Positions 63,037 to 64,000 of a stretch of DNA of 64,000 nucleotides are shown one piece after another. The notes below the pieces were generated by a model. It was not told the DNA's origin, searched no databases, and saw nothing but the letters and a program-made list of their open reading frames with translations. The stretch's first letter is position 1; the number at the start of each line of letters is the position of its first letter. Both the position numbers and the translations under genes were made by a program. This DNA is from Variovorax paradoxus (GTDB taxonomy: Bacteria; Pseudomonadota; Gammaproteobacteria; Burkholderiales; Burkholderiaceae_C). The DNA lies in the NCBI RefSeq assembly GCF_018614875.1, contig NZ_JAGGNW010000011.1, forward strand, positions 248,001 through 312,000. The letters are read 5' to 3'.

Positions 63037-64000
63037 ATGCGCTCACTGACTGATCTCTCCGCCCGCGAGGCCGCCGAGCAGATGGCGCGGGGCGACCTGG
63101 GCGCCGCCGACTATGTGGATGCGCTGTTGCAGCGCAGTGCCGCCGCCGCCCCTCTCGGCGGCATGCTGCACCAGGATGCGCATCGCCTTCGCGGCGAAGC
63201 CCTGGCGCTCGACGCGGCACCCCGACCCGCCGCGGGCACGCGTCCCCTGCATGGCGTGCCGCTCGCGTTCAAGGACAACATCGACGTGCTCGGCCTTCCC
63301 ACCACCGCCGGCAGCCCGTGGATGGCGGACCACCGTCCGCGCCGCGCGGCGGGCGTGACGCAGCGGCTCCTGGCCGCCGGTGCACTGGTGTTCGGCAAGA
63401 CAAACCTGCACGAGTGGTCGCAAGGCGTCACCGGCCACAACCACGCTTTCGGCCCGTCGCGCAACCCTTTCGATCCATCGCGCATTTCCGGCGGCTCCAG
63501 CGGGGGCAACGCAACATTGCTTGGCATGCGCGCCGTTCCCGCGGCCATCGGCACGGACACGGGCGGCTCCGTCCGGGTGCCCGCCGCCCTGTGCGGCCTG
63601 GTGGGTTTCAGGCCCACCACCGGCCGCTGGCCTGGAGATGGACTGGTGCCTATCTCGCCCACTTTCGACACCGCAGGCGTCATGGCGCGCAACGTGGACG
63701 ATTGCGTGCTGATCGACCATGCGGTCGCCGATGGCCCCCTCCGGCTGGCGCCAGCGCCGCTCGCGGGCGTGCGCCTGGGCGTGCCGCAGCGCTATTTCTG
63801 GGAAGAGATCGATCCGCCGGTGGCCGCATTGGCACAAGGCGCGCTCGACCGGCTGCGCGGCGCCGGCGCGGTGCTGGTGCCTTGCGACTTGGGCGAGGCC
63901 GGGGCGCTGTTCCAGGAGGGCTCGATGTCGATCTCTCTCTACGAGATCCTGCCTGCGCTGAAGGCCTACTTCGCGCGCCACGCGCGCCCCTTCGATGCCC
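63037..64000 (+). CDS. Amidase signature family enzyme, truncated by the window edge
   Basis: 321 codons are present; the 3' end lies outside. The Ser-cisSer-Lys triad is complete: Lys79 in LAFKDNIDV, Ser154 in SGGSSGGN and Ser178 in DTGGSVRVPA, with the spacing seen in fatty acid amide hydrolase. It hydrolyses an amide; the substrate is unknown. The ATG at 63037 starts in frame; an ATG at 63025 is in another frame. Divergent from the transport-catabolism cluster, so likely part of the same pathway. Confidence 0.88.
   Translation, partial: MRSLTDLSAREAAEQMARGDLGAADYVDALLQRSAAAAPLGGMLHQDAHRLRGEALALDAAPRPAAGTRPLHGVPLAFKDNIDVLGLPTTAGSPWMADHRPRRAAGVTQRLLAAGALVFGKTNLHEWSQGVTGHNHAFGPSRNPFDPSRISGGSSGGNATLLGMRAVPAAIGTDTGGSVRVPAALCGLVGFRPTTGRWPGDGLVPISPTFDTAGVMARNVDDCVLIDHAVADGPLRLAPAPLAGVRLGVPQRYFWEEIDPPVAALAQGALDRLRGAGAVLVPCDLGEAGALFQEGSMSISLYEILPALKAYFARHARPFDA

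Overview
The window is high-GC chromosomal DNA, most like a Comamonadaceae betaproteobacterium of the Variovorax type. This placement rests on gene content, synteny and protein character (dnaX-ybaB-recR beside an SRP RNA, trxA-rho, pstSCAB-phoU-phoB-phoR, ppx and ppk); no database search was possible.

1-23,651 is mostly housekeeping: the 3' part of moeA, rnhA, a methyltransferase and gloB whose start codons overlap on opposite strands, mltD, a nitrate/sulfonate/taurine-type ABC transporter, MAPEG, recR-ybaB-dnaX, the SRP RNA, a methyltransferase/HxlR divergent pair, a flavoprotein, the addA-addB recombination nuclease pair, trxA, rho, an oxidoreductase and rpmE2. dnaX carries an A9 run from which both alternative frames stop within a few codons, the hallmark of production of a short gamma form.

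23,686-41,107 holds a GT-C type membrane glycosyltransferase and a MATE transporter, then a phosphate and polyphosphate region: pstS-pstC-pstA-pstB-phoU-phoB-phoR on the minus strand, divergent ppx, and ppk-sixA. Pho-box-like sites lie before pstS, ppx and ppk, the last as three GTGAC repeats spaced 11 bp apart. Between ppx and sixA sit two tandemly duplicated lipoproteins; the duplication copied the last codons of ppx, and one copy has acquired a leader homologous to that of a small Flp-pilin-like gene 8.7 kb away.

41,254-51,879 is partly accessory. After a cyclic-nucleotide-binding/thioredoxin-reductase-like fusion and a GST comes tRNA-Pro, then about 2.5 kb of small genes ending in a duplicated tRNA-Pro 3' end: a decayed tRNA-integrated island. 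tRNA-Arg follows, with a P4-type integrase, an AlpA-like regulator and a divergent set of small unknown genes around a good LexA (SOS) box.

51,909-64,000 is a twelve-gene minus-strand catabolic and transport cluster (ABC transporter, class II aldolase, TauD/TfdA dioxygenase, GntR regulator, SDR, aminotransferase, alpha/beta hydrolase, M20 carbamoylase-type amidase, cupin) with a divergent amidase at the right edge. Its substrate cannot be read from the sequence; a nitrogen-containing (amide or ureido) compound is the best inference.
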